Part shown: in pieces, positions 7,999-17,361 of the stretch
Numbering within the stretch: position 1 is the stretch's first letter
How the letters are laid out: each line of letters opens with the position of its first letter
Assembly: GCA_035946615.1 (NCBI GenBank)
Contig: DASYZB010000105.1
Span: 124,001 to 188,000 of the forward strand
Reading direction: 5' to 3'
Length of the DNA stretch: 64,000 nucleotides
DNA from: Verrucomicrobiia bacterium
GTDB taxonomy: Bacteria > Verrucomicrobiota > Verrucomicrobiia > Limisphaerales > UBA8199
Position numbers and translations under genes: made by a program
Notes under the pieces: model-generated
What the model was told of the DNA's origin: nothing
The model's database searches: none
The model's input: only the letters and a program-made list of their open reading frames with translations

Positions 7999-10503
7999 AT
8001 GCACCCCAACAAAGAAAAACTCGTAATCGTCGGAAATGGCATGGCGGGCGCCCGCGTGGTCGAAGAAATATTGAAACGCGCGCCGGGCCGGTTCGAGATC
8101 GTTATGTTCGGAGCCGAGCCTTACGGCAATTACAACCGCATTCTGTTGAGCAACGTGCTCAATGGCAGCCAGGCCGCTGCGCAGATTTTCATCAACCCGC
8201 TGGCTTGGTACTCTCGCAACGGCATTCGTCTTCATGCCGGCGTAAAAGCCACCTTCATTGACCGCCGCCGCAAAATGGTCGTCGGCGCGCCCCTGAAAAA
8301 CGAGGCATCCGCCTACGCCTTGGACGCGGCTTTGGCGGATGCGGCGCACATTGAGGAGCCTTACGATCATGTCATCATCGCCACCGGTTCGCGGCCTTTT
8401 GTGCCGCCCATGGAAGGTTTTGGCGTACCGGGCACTTTCCTGTTCCGCACTCTGGATGACTGCGATCAGATTGCCAGCTACGCGAAAACCCGGAAAAAAG
8501 CGGCGGTCATTGGCGGGGGCTTGCTCGGTTTGGAAGCCGCGCGCGGCCTCGCAACGCACGGCGTCGAAGTCACTGTTTTGGAAGCCGCGCCGCAATTGAT
8601 GATCGCCCAGCTTGATCCCGAAGCCGGACTGATGCTCCAGCGAACCATCGAAGGCATGGGGATCAAGGTGCGATGCAATACGATCACGACAAGGATCGCC
8701 GCCAGCAACGGTTCAATTACTCACTTGGAATTCAAAGACGGTTCCCGGCTCCAAGCCGATATGGTCGTGGTCAGCGCCGGCATCCGACCCATCACGGAAA
8801 TCGCCAGCGCAAGCGGTTTGACGGTCAACAAAGGCATCGTCTGCGACGATCAAATGCGTACCAGCGAGCCTTATGTTTTCGCGGTCGGCGAGTGCGTGGA
8901 ACATCGCGGCAAACTTTATGGATTGGTCGAGCCAATTTGGGACCAAGCCAAAACCCTGGCCGATGTCATCACCGGTTTCAATCCGCAGGCGGGTTATCTT
9001 GGCTCCAAACTCGGAACCAAACTCAAGGTCATGGGAGTGGAACTCGCCTCGATGGGCGAGACCAAGGCTTCCCTGCCTGATGACGAAGTGGTTGTTTATC
9101 GCGAGCCTTCACGGGGGGTCTATAAGAAGCTGATCGTTCGCGAGAACAAGCTGGCCGGGGCCATCCTTTTGGGGGAAACCGACATGGCGGGCGTCCTGAT
9201 GCAAATGTTTGTGTCCGGCGCGGCCGTTTCGGCGCGGCGGGCCGATTTGCTTTTTGGCAGTTCCACGGGCGCGCCGGTCTTGAGCGTGTTCGACCTTCCC
9301 GATCACGCGCAAATCTGCAATTGCAACGGAGTCAGCAAAGGCCAGATCAAGGAAGCCATTATCATCGGCAAGTGTCACTCCGTCTCCAGAATTGGCGGAT
9401 GCACCAAGGCCGGCCTGGGCTGCGGTTCGTGCAAGACATTGATTGCGCAATTGCTTGAGGCCTACGGTGGAGACGAGGGCGAAGACCCCAGCGAGCACTA
9501 TTATGTGCCGGGTGTCCCGCTGGAAAAATCCCAACTCGTCGCCGAAATTAAAGCGCGCGGCCTCAAATCCGTCAGCGCCGTTTTTCGGGAAATGGCCGGC
9601 GGAAAGGAAGACCCCTCGAGCAAGGTTGGCCTGGCATCCCTTCTCAAGACGTTGTGGCCCGGCGAATATGACGACGAACGTGATGCCCGATTCATCAATG
9701 ACCGGGTCCACGCCAACATCCAAAAGGACGCCACGTATTCAGTCATTCCACGCATCTACGGCGGCGTCACTTCGCCCGCTGAACTGCGTCGCATTGCCGA
9801 AGTCGCCGAGAAATACAACGTCCCGATGGTCAAATTTACAGGGGGGCAACGGCTGGACCTGCTCGGCATAAAAAAGGAGGACCTGCCGAAAATCTGGAAC
9901 GACCTCGGAATTCCCAGCGGGCACGCTTATACAAAAGCATTCCGCACCTGCAAAAGCTGCGTTGGCACGGACTTTTGCCGCTACGGCGTGGGCGATTCCA
10001 TCGCGCTGGCGCAAAAGATCGAGCGCCGTTACCAGGGAGTCGAATCACCGCATAAGATGAAGCTGGCCACGGCGGGCTGCCCGCGCAACTGCTCCGAGGC
10101 TTACGTCAAGGACCTCGGCGCCGTCGCCATCGAGGGCGGCCTGTGGGAAATATATGTCGGCGGGGCGGCGGGTGGAACCGTGCGCAAAGGCGACCTTCTG
10201 TGCACGGTAAAGACCCATGACGAAGTCCTTCTCTATATGGGCCGCTTCATGCAGTACTACCGCGAACACGGCAAGTACCTCGAACGCAGCTATGGCTTTG
10301 TCCAGCGGCTTGGCATCGAATTCCTGCGCAGCGTTCTCGTCGAGGACAGCGAAAACATCTGCGCCCATCTTGACGCTGAGATTCAAAAAGCAGTGGACGC
10401 TTATAAGGACCCGTGGAAGGAAGCCAGGAACCCCGCCTACCCGGGGCAATTCAGCGGACCGGAGTTGGGGCATGTCATGGCGACGGCGGAAAACAACGGC
10501 TGA
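7999..10503 (+). CDS. nirB: Assimilatory nitrite reductase, large subunit
   Basis: 834 residues, normal for NirB. It reduces nitrite to ammonium with six electrons from NAD(P)H. Domain order is: FAD/NAD(P)H oxidoreductase (KLVIVGNGMAGARVVEEIL at 5-23, VIIATGSRPF near 125, AVIGGGLLGLEAARGLATHG near 170); BFD-like [2Fe-2S] module (CNCNGV at 440, GLGCGSCK near 470); and the sulfite/nitrite reductase half. The siroheme-[4Fe-4S] ligands are C654 and C660 (CVGTDFC) and C694 and C698 (CPRNC). All cofactor cysteines are present. The ATG lies two bases after the porin stop, and nirD follows after nine bases, so co-expression is strongly implied. Confidence 0.96.
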   Translation: MHPNKEKLVIVGNGMAGARVVEEILKRAPGRFEIVMFGAEPYGNYNRILLSNVLNGSQAAAQIFINPLAWYSRNGIRLHAGVKATFIDRRRKMVVGAPLKNEASAYALDAALADAAHIEEPYDHVIIATGSRPFVPPMEGFGVPGTFLFRTLDDCDQIASYAKTRKKAAVIGGGLLGLEAARGLATHGVEVTVLEAAPQLMIAQLDPEAGLMLQRTIEGMGIKVRCNTITTRIAASNGSITHLEFKDGSRLQADMVVVSAGIRPITEIASASGLTVNKGIVCDDQMRTSEPYVFAVGECVEHRGKLYGLVEPIWDQAKTLADVITGFNPQAGYLGSKLGTKLKVMGVELASMGETKASLPDDEVVVYREPSRGVYKKLIVRENKLAGAILLGETDMAGVLMQMFVSGAAVSARRADLLFGSSTGAPVLSVFDLPDHAQICNCNGVSKGQIKEAIIIGKCHSVSRIGGCTKAGLGCGSCKTLIAQLLEAYGGDEGEDPSEHYYVPGVPLEKSQLVAEIKARGLKSVSAVFREMAGGKEDPSSKVGLASLLKTLWPGEYDDERDARFINDRVHANIQKDATYSVIPRIYGGVTSPAELRRIAEVAEKYNVPMVKFTGGQRLDLLGIKKEDLPKIWNDLGIPSGHAYTKAFRTCKSCVGTDFCRYGVGDSIALAQKIERRYQGVESPHKMKLATAGCPRNCSEAYVKDLGAVAIEGGLWEIYVGGAAGGTVRKGDLLCTVKTHDEVLLYMGRFMQYYREHGKYLERSYGFVQRLGIEFLRSVLVEDSENICAHLDAEIQKAVDAYKDPWKEARNPAYPGQFSGPELGHVMATAENNG

Positions 10504-10512
10504 TTTTCTCTT

Positions 10513-10830
10513 ATGAACGCAATTTCACAAATCGTCAACCTGGGTAGCATCGAAAAAATTCCGCTTGGCCAGGGCCGTTGTTACATTGTGGAAGGTGAAG
10601 AAGTCGCCGTCTTCCGGCAACGGGACGGACGGCTCTTTGCCACGCGGAACCGCTGTCCGCACCGACAAGGTCCGCTCTCCGAAGGCGTCTGTGGCGGGGG
10701 CAAAGTCATCTGTCCGCTTCATGCCCACAAATTCGACCTCGCAACCGGCCAAGGCGCCGAGCCGGGTGAGCGCATCAAGGTTTTCCATGTCACCGAAACC
10801 AACGGCGATGTGATTCTCCAAGAATGCTAA
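10513..10830 (+). CDS. nirD: Nitrite reductase small subunit, Rieske type
   Basis: 105-residue single Rieske domain. The [2Fe-2S] ligands are intact: CPHRQGPLSEG near residue 48 and CPLHAHKFDLATG near 70. This makes it a true cluster-bearing NirD, unlike enterobacterial NirD, which has lost the ligands. It acts with NirB in the cytoplasm. Its last seven bases overlap the start of the next gene, a sign of translational coupling. Confidence 0.93.
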   Translation: MNAISQIVNLGSIEKIPLGQGRCYIVEGEEVAVFRQRDGRLFATRNRCPHRQGPLSEGVCGGGKVICPLHAHKFDLATGQGAEPGERIKVFHVTETNGDVILQEC

Positions 10831-12374
10831 CTACTGAACAGCCGGAAACACTGGTGGAAGCGTTGCTGGCCGAACAGCGGAGGCTGACCGCTGTGGAAAA
10901 ATTCTGCCAGCATCATCAACGCCATCAAGCACCCTTGCTGGAGATACATTATCGCGACCTTATCCCTCTCAGCGCTCCGCGCCCCGGCGAGCAATACGGC
11001 TTTGAAGTGGACCTCGACAAATGTTCCGGCTGCAAGGCCTGCGTGAGCGCGTGCCATTCATTAAATGGACTCGACGATGGCGAAACTTGGCGGAAGGTCG
11101 GCGCGCTTTTTGGCGAGCGACTTGAGCCGGCCCTGCACGGCGGCAATCGTATCGTCCCGATCCAGCAGACCGTTACCACAGCCTGTCATCACTGTGTTGA
11201 ACCTGCCTGTTTGGAGGGTTGTCCGGTCATGGCCTATGACAAAGACCCCGTCACCGGCATCGTTCGTCATCTGAGCGACCAGTGCATCGGTTGCAGCTAC
11301 TGCGTGATGAAGTGTCCGTACGAAGTGCCCAAATTTTCGGCCAAACGCGGCATCGTGCGCAAATGCGACATGTGTCATGATCGCCTCGCGGTCGGCGAAG
11401 CGCCCGCCTGTGTGCAAGCTTGTCCAAGTGAGGCCATTCGCATCACCCTCGCTCAAAAAGAGGCGGTGAGAACGCAACTCTCCGCCAGCCAGGAGGTCTG
11501 GCTTCACGATTCTCCACAACCCGGTTATACACTTCCGACCACACGATACTTGTCCAGCAAGCCGGACGCGGACCTCCGCGCCGCCGATTATTCGACTCCC
11601 CGGCCCGCGCCCGCCCATTGGCCGCTGATTCTGATGCTGGTCCTCACTCAAGCGGGCATTGGCGGAGTGGTCATTTCGTCCCCGAATGGCGATTCCGGGC
11701 AACGTATTCTCTCGTTTTCACTTTTCATCGCCGGCCTTGTGGTCAGCATCTTTCATCTGGGCCAACCCACAAAAGCCTGGCGTGTCTGGCTTGGATGGCG
11801 GACGAGTTGGTTGAGCCGGGAAGCTATTGCGCTTGCTGCCTTCGGCGGCATCGCTGGTTTGGTTTTGTTGGCGCGCGTTCCACTTTCTTTTGCCATCATA
11901 CTCGGTTCCATCGCGTTAATAACCCAAACTATGGTCTATGCCGACACCCGCCGCCGTTTCTGGCGGCTCGCTTCGACGCTCCCTCGTTTTTTGGGCACAG
12001 CTCTCATCCTCGGGCTGGCGTTGAAACTTTGCTTTGCGCCGGGCGCCGGGACCGAAATCGCGCTTCTGTTGGTCACACTCTTCAAACTGGCCATCGAAGT
12101 CTCTGTCCTCAAACACACTGATACCGACAGGGACCGCTGGACTGAACTCCGCCGTACGGCCGCGCTCCAAGGGGGCCGGCTCCGGCCGATTTTGGGCGCG
12201 CGTCTGTTTTGCGCCTTGAGTGGAGGATCGTTCATCCCATTTGGCCTTTGCGTCGGGGCCATGGCGCCGGCCTTGGCCACACTGGCCTGTACCCTCTGCT
12301 TTGCGGGAGAATTGATGGAGCGGTATTTATTCTTTACATCTGTCGCGCCCGACAAAATGCCCGGCGACACATGA
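10824..12374 (+). CDS. DmsB-DmsC-like fusion: four-cluster ferredoxin plus membrane anchor
   Basis: 516 residues joining two normally separate molybdoenzyme partners. Residues about 55-215 carry four cysteine groups for [4Fe-4S] clusters: [37 protein letters not shown] and CDMCHDR...ACVQACP. From about residue 265 to the end there are about eight hydrophobic helices resembling the DmsC/NrfD-like anchor. The product probably passes electrons from the quinone pool through the clusters to the nitrate reductase encoded next (ATGA overlap). No NasB-type NADH or flavodoxin-type subunit is present in the operon, which supports this role by elimination. The electron source is inference. Confidence 0.85.
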   Translation: MLTTEQPETLVEALLAEQRRLTAVEKFCQHHQRHQAPLLEIHYRDLIPLSAPRPGEQYGFEVDLDKCSGCKACVSACHSLNGLDDGETWRKVGALFGERLEPALHGGNRIVPIQQTVTTACHHCVEPACLEGCPVMAYDKDPVTGIVRHLSDQCIGCSYCVMKCPYEVPKFSAKRGIVRKCDMCHDRLAVGEAPACVQACPSEAIRITLAQKEAVRTQLSASQEVWLHDSPQPGYTLPTTRYLSSKPDADLRAADYSTPRPAPAHWPLILMLVLTQAGIGGVVISSPNGDSGQRILSFSLFIAGLVVSIFHLGQPTKAWRVWLGWRTSWLSREAIALAAFGGIAGLVLLARVPLSFAIILGSIALITQTMVYADTRRRFWRLASTLPRFLGTALILGLALKLCFAPGAGTEIALLLVTLFKLAIEVSVLKHTDTDRDRWTELRRTAALQGGRLRPILGARLFCALSGGSFIPFGLCVGAMAPALATLACTLCFAGELMERYLFFTSVAPDKMPGDT

Positions 12375-14617
12375 AGGCGCGGCGCGCCAACACGTTTTTG
12401 CGCCAATGGATTGGCCCGCTGACCACCGACCTGGTTCGTTCGCCCGGTGAATTTGGCTTGGGCCAGGTTCCCGCGCGACTCAAACCGGATGCCACCACCA
12501 GCATGGTTTGCGGTTTTTGTTCCACCGGATGCGGATTGAAAATCCATCTGCGCAAAGGGGAAGCTGTCAATTTAACTCCCGATCCGGCTCACCCGGTCAA
12601 TCTCGGCATGGCCTGTCCGAAAGGGTGGGAAGCCCTCACCCCGCTTTCTGCTTCCGACCGCGGCACAACACCATTGTTGCGCGACCCGCATGGAAAATGG
12701 CGGCCGGTGGATTGGCAAGCGGCCATGAAGGAATTTTGCGCGCGCATGAAAGGCGTGCAAGCGCGACATGGCCGGCACAGCATCGCATTCCTCAGCACCG
12801 GTCAAATTTGCACGGAGGAAATGGCCTTACTGGGGGGCCTTTTTAAATTCGGCATGGGCGGCTTGCACTGCGACAGCAACACGCGCCAGTGCATGGCCAC
12901 AGCCCATGTTGCCTACAAGCAATCGTTTGGTTTTGACGCGCCTCCGTTCACTTATGCGGACTTCGAGCAGAGCGACGTTCTGGTGTTTGTGGGCGCGAAC
13001 CCGTGCATCGCCCATCCCATCATGTGGCAGCGCGTGATGCGCAATCCCCACTATCCTGAAATCATTGTGGTGGACCCGCGCGCCACCGAGACTGCTATGG
13101 CCGCTACTCAGCATTACGCGCTCCGACCCAAGAGCGATTTGGCCGTTCTCTATGGTTTAGCCAACCGTCTGATGGCGTTGGGCGCGGTGGACGGTTCCTT
13201 CGTGGACGCGCACACGACCGGTTTCCAGGAGTTTGCCAGATTCATTGAACAGTTTACACTCGATCGCGTCTGCGCTGAGTCTGGATTAACGCAAGAACAA
13301 CTGGATCGTTTTGCCAATACAATTGCCAATGGCAAACGTGTTTCGTTCTGGTGGACAATGGGTGTCAACCAGGGACACGAGGCTACACGCACGGCGCAAG
13401 CGATTATCAATCTGGCGCTGATGACCGGCAACATCGGCCGGCCTGGCACCGGCGCCAACAGCATCACCGGTCAGTGCAACGCGATGGGTTCCCGGCTCTT
13501 CTCGAATATCACCGGCCTCATCGGCGGGCACGATTTTGAAAATCCAACGCATCGCGCAAAAGTGAGCGCGCTCCTGGGCCTCGCGGAGCAACAGATAACA
13601 TCCGAATCAAGTTGGGCCTACGATCAGATCGTGGACGGCATCCGCGACGGCAAAATCCGAGCGCTATGGGTGATCGCCACCAATGGCTCGCACTCTTGGA
13701 TTCACCAAAGCAAATTCAACGATCTGCTGGCCAAGCTGGATTTTCTGGTGGTGCAGGACATGTTTCCCAGCACCGAAACCGCGCAACGCGCCCATCTCTT
13801 CCTGCCTGCGGCCGGGTGGGGTGAGAAGGAGGGCACTCTGATCAATTCCGAACGACGCATCGGGCTGGTGAAGAAGGTTAGGCGCGCGCCGGGTCTGGCG
13901 CTGGCCGATTTCCACATTTTCCAACTGGTTGCCGAGTACTGGGGCTGCGGAAAAATGTTTGAAAAATGGCGCGCTCCCGAGGCTGCGTTTCAAGTGTTGA
14001 AGGACCTTTCGCGCGGACAGCCTTGCGACATCACAGGCATTCGTGACTATCGGATGATTGATGAATGTGGAGGCATCCAATGGCCTTGGGCCGAAAACGG
14101 CCACCGTAAAAATCCTCCAATGGAACGGCGCTTGTTTGAAGACGGATGCTTTTTCACACCGGATCAGCGCGCGAAATTCTTCTTTGACGCGCCGCGTCCA
14201 TTAACCGAACCGACGGACGCCGAATATCCTTGTGTGTTGCTGACTGGTCGCGGCACTTCGGCTCAATGGCACACGGGTTCGCGAACCAACAAGAGCGATG
14301 TGTTGCGCGCATTGTCGCCGACGGCCTGTTACGTCGAGGTAAACCCAAAGGATGCCGCGCGGCTTGGCCTTGCGCCCAATGATCTGGTGCAGGTTCGCTC
14401 GCGCCGAGGCAGCTTGTTGGCCGTGGCGTTCGTGACGCCCACAGTCCAGCCCGGCCAGGTTTTCATTCCGATGCACTACGCGGAAGTAAACCGGTTGACT
14501 CATTCGACCTTTGACCCGTATTCACGTCAACCGAATTACAAACATTGCGCGGTGGTTTTGGAAAAGACCAATGGGAAAATCCACGGCAATGGCGGCGCCA
14601 AACGAACACAGCCGTGA
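12371..14617 (+). CDS. nasA: Assimilatory nitrate reductase catalytic subunit
   Basis: 748-residue Mo-bis-MGD oxidoreductase. The N-terminal [4Fe-4S] motif is [16 protein letters not shown], then CPKGW about 27 residues later. The probable Mo ligand is the Cys in [18 protein letters not shown], as in NasA/NapA. C-terminal MGD-binding features include [18 protein letters not shown] near residue 625 and [13 protein letters not shown] near 700. There is no Tat signal, fitting a cytoplasmic assimilatory enzyme that reduces nitrate to nitrite for NirBD. I chose the ATG at 12371, which overlaps the upstream stop as ATGA; the longer open frame upstream is a shadow of the fusion gene. It lacks the C-terminal BFD-like [2Fe-2S] extension seen in some NasA. 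Confidence 0.93.
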   Translation: MKARRANTFLRQWIGPLTTDLVRSPGEFGLGQVPARLKPDATTSMVCGFCSTGCGLKIHLRKGEAVNLTPDPAHPVNLGMACPKGWEALTPLSASDRGTTPLLRDPHGKWRPVDWQAAMKEFCARMKGVQARHGRHSIAFLSTGQICTEEMALLGGLFKFGMGGLHCDSNTRQCMATAHVAYKQSFGFDAPPFTYADFEQSDVLVFVGANPCIAHPIMWQRVMRNPHYPEIIVVDPRATETAMAATQHYALRPKSDLAVLYGLANRLMALGAVDGSFVDAHTTGFQEFARFIEQFTLDRVCAESGLTQEQLDRFANTIANGKRVSFWWTMGVNQGHEATRTAQAIINLALMTGNIGRPGTGANSITGQCNAMGSRLFSNITGLIGGHDFENPTHRAKVSALLGLAEQQITSESSWAYDQIVDGIRDGKIRALWVIATNGSHSWIHQSKFNDLLAKLDFLVVQDMFPSTETAQRAHLFLPAAGWGEKEGTLINSERRIGLVKKVRRAPGLALADFHIFQLVAEYWGCGKMFEKWRAPEAAFQVLKDLSRGQPCDITGIRDYRMIDECGGIQWPWAENGHRKNPPMERRLFEDGCFFTPDQRAKFFFDAPRPLTEPTDAEYPCVLLTGRGTSAQWHTGSRTNKSDVLRALSPTACYVEVNPKDAARLGLAPNDLVQVRSRRGSLLAVAFVTPTVQPGQVFIPMHYAEVNRLTHSTFDPYSRQPNYKHCAVVLEKTNGKIHGNGGAKRTQP

Positions 14618-15090
14618 TGACCGCGACTCAGATTTGTGTTCAGCGGCTCTACATATCTTCGGGCCATAATTTCGTGGGTCATCATGGCCAATCGGCTGCC
14701 ACGCATCGCATCGTAGAGCGCGGCGGGATTCATTGTGTCGCGGGGCGCGGCATCGTGGACGACCGTTTTTTCAACCACAAGGAAAACTACAAAGGCCAGA
14801 TCACATTTTTTGCCTCAGAAGTGTTTGACGACATCTGCCGCGGATTGGGCGTGAGCGGCCAATCACCCGGCGTATTGCGCCGCAACGTGATCACCGCTGG
14901 CGTGGATTTGAACCTGCTGATCGGCGAAGAGTTTATCTTGCAGGGCGTTCGCTTCATTGGCGTGGAAGAATGCCGCCCGTGTTATTGGATGGACCAGGCT
15001 TTGGCTCCGGGCGCGGAAGCCGCTTTGCGCGGACGCGGAGGTCTGCGAGCCAGAATCCTTGTCGGCGGAAGACTGCGCATTGAGACATGA
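14617..15090 (+). CDS. MOSC-domain protein
   Basis: 157-residue stand-alone MOSC domain (molybdenum cofactor sulfurase C-terminal type). Visible features are SGHNFVGHHG near the start, the conserved RNVITAGVDLNLLIGEEF segment, and VEECRPCYWMDQAL with the family's cysteines. MOSC proteins handle Mo cofactor or sulfur transfer; the position directly after nasA points to maturation of nitrate reductase. The ATG shares its first base with the nasA TGA, and its own stop overlaps the next ATG (mobA remnant). Exact reaction unknown. Confidence 0.85.
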   Translation: MTATQICVQRLYISSGHNFVGHHGQSAATHRIVERGGIHCVAGRGIVDDRFFNHKENYKGQITFFASEVFDDICRGLGVSGQSPGVLRRNVITAGVDLNLLIGEEFILQGVRFIGVEECRPCYWMDQALAPGAEAALRGRGGLRARILVGGRLRIET

Positions 15091-15195
15091 ATTTCAGTGC
15101 CGTCATTCTGGCAGGCAGCCAGTCGCGCCGGATGGGCCGAGATAAGGCATGGGTGTCGGTGGATGGACAACCCTGATTTTGAGCCAGATTGGCCC
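15087..15195 (+). pseudogene. mobA: Truncated mobA (molybdenum cofactor guanylyltransferase) 5' remnant
   Basis: Starts with ATGA overlap on the MOSC gene and encodes MNFSAVILAGSQSRRMGRDK, then AWVSVDGQP and a TGA at 15174-15176. LAGxxSxRMGxDKA is the GTP-binding signature of MobA, so this is the right gene in the right place for a nitrate reductase operon. Adding one base after CCC restores LILSQIGPS for a few codons, suggesting a one-base loss. Homology then stops altogether, so about 85 percent of the gene is missing. A rearrangement near 15195 probably removed it. A functional MobA must be encoded elsewhere if nasA works. Confidence 0.75.
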
Positions 15196-15219
15196 CAGCC
15201 ACTGCGCCCCCACTGCGCC

Positions 15220-15457
15220 CCCTCCAAGATCTACAAGTCCTCCGTATTTGGCGTAGCTGTCGATGTCTCGATTTCGTTCTCTGGCGTCCTCGTCACATTT
15301 GTCGGTGCAAGGTGACAAGCCCAACGAATCCACCAGCATCGGATCGTTGAGCGCAAAGTCGTACAGATTTGGATCAATGGTTGACTTGCCGTTGACGAGA
15401 TAGCACGAACGCAGAAATTGAGCGGACCCCTGATCGGCGAGTGGTTCTCTATTTGGC
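15220..15457 (-). pseudogene. Probable RHS-repeat core C-terminal remnant
   Basis: A minus-strand frame without a start codon reads EPLADQGSAQFLRSCYLVNG, then STIDPNLYDFALNDPMLVDS and LGLSPCTDKCDEDARERNRD. The NLYxFxxNDPxxxxDxLGL pattern followed by a cysteine/charged stretch is typical of the end of an RHS-associated core domain and the start of its variable tail. It has a stop just upstream and no core repeats, so it is an isolated scrap. It abuts the broken mobA, which suggests both were cut by the same rearrangement. The rest of the gap to araA at 15590 shows nothing recognisable. Confidence 0.4.
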
Positions 15458-15589
15458 TATCGGCTCTACCGGCCGGCATTCACTGAGCCTTGCCCCCTCC
15501 TTCTGCGCTCGTGTCTCGTAGCAGCATGCCTACCTTGGCCAGGAGTGATCCATTTTGATCAGCAGTTTGTCCAAATGTTTTCAACGTTC

Positions 15590-17101
15590 TCAGCCAAGCC
15601 ATCCCCTGGAGAGGCTGTAATAGGCCTCATTCCAGTTGAGTTCTTGTTTGAAGGTCCGCAGCCGCGTGCTCGGGTCGATGACAACCATTTCAATGCCGGC
15701 CATCCTGGCGAAGTCTTCAAGCATCTCGGTCGTGACAGCCTGGCTGAAGCCGGTATGGTGGGCGCCGCCGGCTTGAATCCAGGCTGCAGCCCCAATTTCC
15801 AGGCTGGGTTTTGGAATCCAGAGTGCGCGGGCAACCGGGAGTTTGGGCAGAGGTTTGTCGGGAGCGACCACTTCCACCTCGTTGGCGAGCATGCGGAAGC
15901 GATTGCCCAGGTCAATGATCGAGGCATTAATGGCGGGCCCGGGCGCAGTGTCGAAGACCAATCGGACCGGGTCAGCCTTACCGCCGATGCTGAGGGGGTG
16001 GACTTCGAGTGATGGTTTGCTGCGGGCGATGGTGGGACATATCTCGAGCATGTGCGCGCCTAACACCAGAGACTGTTTTGGGTCCAGATGATACGTGTAA
16101 TCCTCCATGAAAGACGTGCCGCCCTTGAGGCCAATTCCCATGACTTTCATCGCGCGGACCAGAGCACAAGTCTTCCAGTCCCCTTCAGCGCCAAAGCCAA
16201 ATCCATTGGCCATCAGGCGCTGGACAGAAACGCCGGGCAGTTGCGCCAAGCCGTGCAAGTCTTCGAATGTGGTGGTAAAGCCTTTAAAGCCGCCTGAGGA
16301 CAGAAACGCGTGAAGTCCCAACTCGATGCGGGCGGCTTCCTGAAGCGACTGGCGCATGGGGCCCTTCTTGCGCAACTTCGGCGCGACCACGTAGCGCGCT
16401 TCATATTCCGAGACGAGCCGCTCGATGTCCCGGTCGGCCACCGCTTTGACCTGCTTTGCCAAATCGCCCACACCAAACCCGTTTACCGAGTAGCCGAACT
16501 GGATTTGGGCCGCGACTTTGTCCCCCTCGGTGACGGCCACTTCGCGCATGTTGTCGCCGAACCGGCAAAACTTCGCGCCCTGCCAGTCATGCCAGGCGGC
16601 TGCGGCCCGGGACCAGGCGCCAAGCTGTTGGTGAAGGGCGGCGCTTTGCCAATGGCCCACGATTATTTTCCGCTCGATGCGCATCCGGCTCATGATGAAC
16701 CCATGCTCGCGGTCGCCGTGGGCGGCCTGGTTGAGGTTCATGAAATCCATGTCGATGGAGGACCAGGGGATATCGCGATTGTGCTGGGTGTGCAGGTGAA
16801 CAATCGGTTTGCGCAGCAATTTCAGTCCTTGAATCCACATCTTGGAGGGTGAAAAGGTGTGACACCACGTAACCAGTCCGATGCAACTAGGAGAGCTATT
16901 GGCTTCCTGGCACAGGGTCAGGGCGTCGGCAGATGTCTTCACCACCCGCTTGAAGGCAACCCGGACCGGGATGGGTGACGAGCCATCCAGCGCCGAGGCT
17001 ATCTCTTGCGAATGCGCTGCGACTTTCTTGAGGGTTTCCGGACCGTAAAGATGCTGGCTGCCGGTGACGAACCAAACTTCGAGCTGGTTGAGATCGATCA
17101 T
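15590..17101 (-). CDS. araA: L-arabinose isomerase
   Basis: 503 residues, the usual AraA length, converting L-arabinose to L-ribulose. Family segments are clear: [20 protein letters not shown] at 8-27, [17 protein letters not shown] near 78, [20 protein letters not shown] near 103, and [19 protein letters not shown] near 183. The lid segment [19 protein letters not shown] and the metal-binding region [16 protein letters not shown] follow. No araB or araD is adjacent, so the rest of the pathway lies elsewhere. A GH51 arabinofuranosidase at 38.9 kb could supply arabinose. Confidence 0.95.
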   Translation of the reverse strand: MIDLNQLEVWFVTGSQHLYGPETLKKVAAHSQEIASALDGSSPIPVRVAFKRVVKTSADALTLCQEANSSPSCIGLVTWCHTFSPSKMWIQGLKLLRKPIVHLHTQHNRDIPWSSIDMDFMNLNQAAHGDREHGFIMSRMRIERKIIVGHWQSAALHQQLGAWSRAAAAWHDWQGAKFCRFGDNMREVAVTEGDKVAAQIQFGYSVNGFGVGDLAKQVKAVADRDIERLVSEYEARYVVAPKLRKKGPMRQSLQEAARIELGLHAFLSSGGFKGFTTTFEDLHGLAQLPGVSVQRLMANGFGFGAEGDWKTCALVRAMKVMGIGLKGGTSFMEDYTYHLDPKQSLVLGAHMLEICPTIARSKPSLEVHPLSIGGKADPVRLVFDTAPGPAINASIIDLGNRFRMLANEVEVVAPDKPLPKLPVARALWIPKPSLEIGAAAWIQAGGAHHTGFSQAVTTEMLEDFARMAGIEMVVIDPSTRLRTFKQELNWNEAYYSLSRGWLG

Positions 17102-17244
17102 AAGCGTTCCGGGGATTAGTCAAAGATGTGTTAACGGCGCTCAGTAGAAGGGGGTATGGACCCAATGTCAAGCCGCGCGTGAAATGGCGGCCATTCTATT
17201 TCGGGGAATGACAGGGCCGAAGCAACGAGCCACCATTCCTGATT

Positions 17245-17345
17245 GTAGGAGACGACGTAAGGAGTCTCTGGTCAGCAACTTCCGGGTGAACCAAAGCGGC
17301 CAGCTCACAATCTTGATCAGAGACGCCTTACGCTCGTCTCCTGCC
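17245..17345. repeat. REP-like inverted pair (BIME-like) between FAD oxidase and araA
   Basis: GTAGGAGACGACGTAAGGAG begins at 17245, runs on to about 17271, and is followed at 17313-17345 by an imperfect reverse complement (GCAG instead of GTAG at its foot, and one indel). About 40 bases separate the arms. Within each arm AGAC and GTCT can pair around a 10-base loop. The GTAG at the foot is the hallmark tetranucleotide of REP elements handled by RAYT transposases. The element lies in the 260-base gap 17102-17361; the rest of that gap shows nothing else. Confidence 0.75.
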
Positions 17346-17361
17346 AAGGTTTGCCCCTGTT

